A stretch of 64,000 nucleotides of DNA from Christiangramia oceanisediminis (GTDB lineage Bacteria; Bacteroidota; Bacteroidia; Flavobacteriales; Flavobacteriaceae): positions 186,001 to 250,000 of the forward strand of contig NZ_JANCNS010000003.1 of assembly GCF_022570735.2 (NCBI RefSeq), given 5' to 3'. The notes beneath the pieces are model-generated. The model was given only the letters and a program-made list of their open reading frames with translations. It ran no database searches and was not told the DNA's origin. Positions 63,647-64,000 of the stretch are shown here, piece by piece (position 1 is the first letter of the stretch; every line of letters starts with the position of its first letter). A program made the position numbers and the translations under genes.

Positions 63647-64000
63647 ATGGCTTTAGTAGGAAAAAAATTTCCAAATCTTAGCGTAGATGCTATGAACGAA
63701 ATGGGAGATACTTTCAAGATCAACGTTTTGGAAGAGGCTCAGAAAAACAATAAAAAAGTATTGCTTTTCTGGTACCCAAAAGATTTCACCTTTGTTTGCC
63801 CCACTGAACTACATGCCTTCCAAAATGCTATGGAAGAATTTGAAAAGAGAAATGTAATGGTGATCGGAGCATCTTGCGATACTCCAGAAGTACACTTTGC
63901 ATGGTTGAACACTCCTAAAGATAACGGAGGAATCGAAGGCGTAACCTACCCGATCCTTGCAGATTCTAACCGTAACCTGAGTTCAAGACTGGACATCCTT
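63647..64000 (+). CDS. Peroxiredoxin (AhpC/Prx1 type), partial
   Basis: The frame opens at the ATG at 63647 and runs off the right edge with no stop, giving the first 118 residues. It shows the peroxiredoxin fold: an N-terminal strand MALVGKKFPNLSVDAM, then LLFWYPKDFTFVCPTELHAF with the peroxidatic Cys in FVCPTE, and VIGASCDTPEVHFAWLNT. It reduces hydrogen peroxide and organic peroxides with a thiol donor. The resolving Cys should lie beyond the window. Confidence 0.93.
   Translation, partial: MALVGKKFPNLSVDAMNEMGDTFKINVLEEAQKNNKKVLLFWYPKDFTFVCPTELHAFQNAMEEFEKRNVMVIGASCDTPEVHFAWLNTPKDNGGIEGVTYPILADSNRNLSSRLDIL

Overview
The window looks like the chromosome of a marine flavobacterium (Bacteroidetes, Flavobacteriaceae, close to Gramella/Christiangramia). 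This is inferred from protein wording, not from a search. The evidence is a complete SusC/SusD/SusE polysaccharide utilization locus, Bacteroidetes-type promoter boxes (TAnnTTTG, once with TTTG 19 bp upstream at the tRNA-His gene), several TTG/GTG starts, and typical flavobacterial genes (OstA-like protein, DUF349 protein, BshB1, MazG, class II ribonucleotide reductase, LytS/LytTR pairs). There is no rRNA, CRISPR array, prophage or intact insertion sequence.

Layout. 1-8.9 kb: housekeeping genes on the plus strand (OstA-like end, class III aminotransferase, TPR protein, two tandem DUF368 membrane proteins, aroE, DUF349 protein, methyltransferase). 8.9-11.8 kb: minus-strand mazG, tRNA-His, bshB1 and a trans-sulfuration enzyme. 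12-17.2 kb: alcohol dehydrogenase, PH-domain protein, hutI-hutG, an acetyltransferase and a metallo-hydrolase lipoprotein.

17.8-34.2 kb is the main accessory locus, an alpha-glucan (starch/glycogen/maltodextrin) PUL. On the plus strand are susC, susD, susE and a SusG-like lipoprotein amylase. A LacI-family regulator reads the other way. Behind it on the minus strand are an MFS sugar transporter, beta-phosphoglucomutase, GH65 maltose phosphorylase and two more GH13 enzymes. Together they make a working pathway: surface cleavage and binding, TonB-dependent uptake, periplasmic trimming, inner-membrane import of maltose-type sugars, phosphorolysis to beta-glucose-1-phosphate plus glucose, and conversion to glucose-6-phosphate. 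A palindrome between lacI and susC is the best operator candidate. A 19-mer with one mismatch occurs upstream of both transcription units.

34.5-37.1 kb is a B12-dependent ribonucleotide reductase. 37.1-44.4 kb (minus) is a second sugar locus: GH5-like secreted glycosidase, Tat-type sugar isomerase-like protein, NUDIX-fold regulator with a degraded catalytic box, sodium/sugar symporter and aldose epimerase. It is followed by two secreted peptidase/hydrolase genes, tilS, pabB and an FMN reductase. 51.5-54.3 kb holds a mutarotase-like protein, an unannotated 35-residue basic protein and a TPR lipoprotein.

54.3-58.3 kb looks accessory: a decayed gene, an unknown acidic lipoprotein, an orphan ExbB/TolQ-like protein and a LytS/LytTR pair, with repeat-like DNA on both sides. 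58.3-64 kb: lpd, with a 14-copy heptanucleotide repeat directly upstream of its probable promoter, an Lrp regulator divergent from a methionine gamma-lyase-like enzyme, NhaC, and the start of a peroxiredoxin gene that runs off the right edge.

I found no certain new system. The items most worth checking are the heptanucleotide array at lpd, the shared 19-mer and LacI operator of the glucan PUL, and the ExbB-like/LytTR module.
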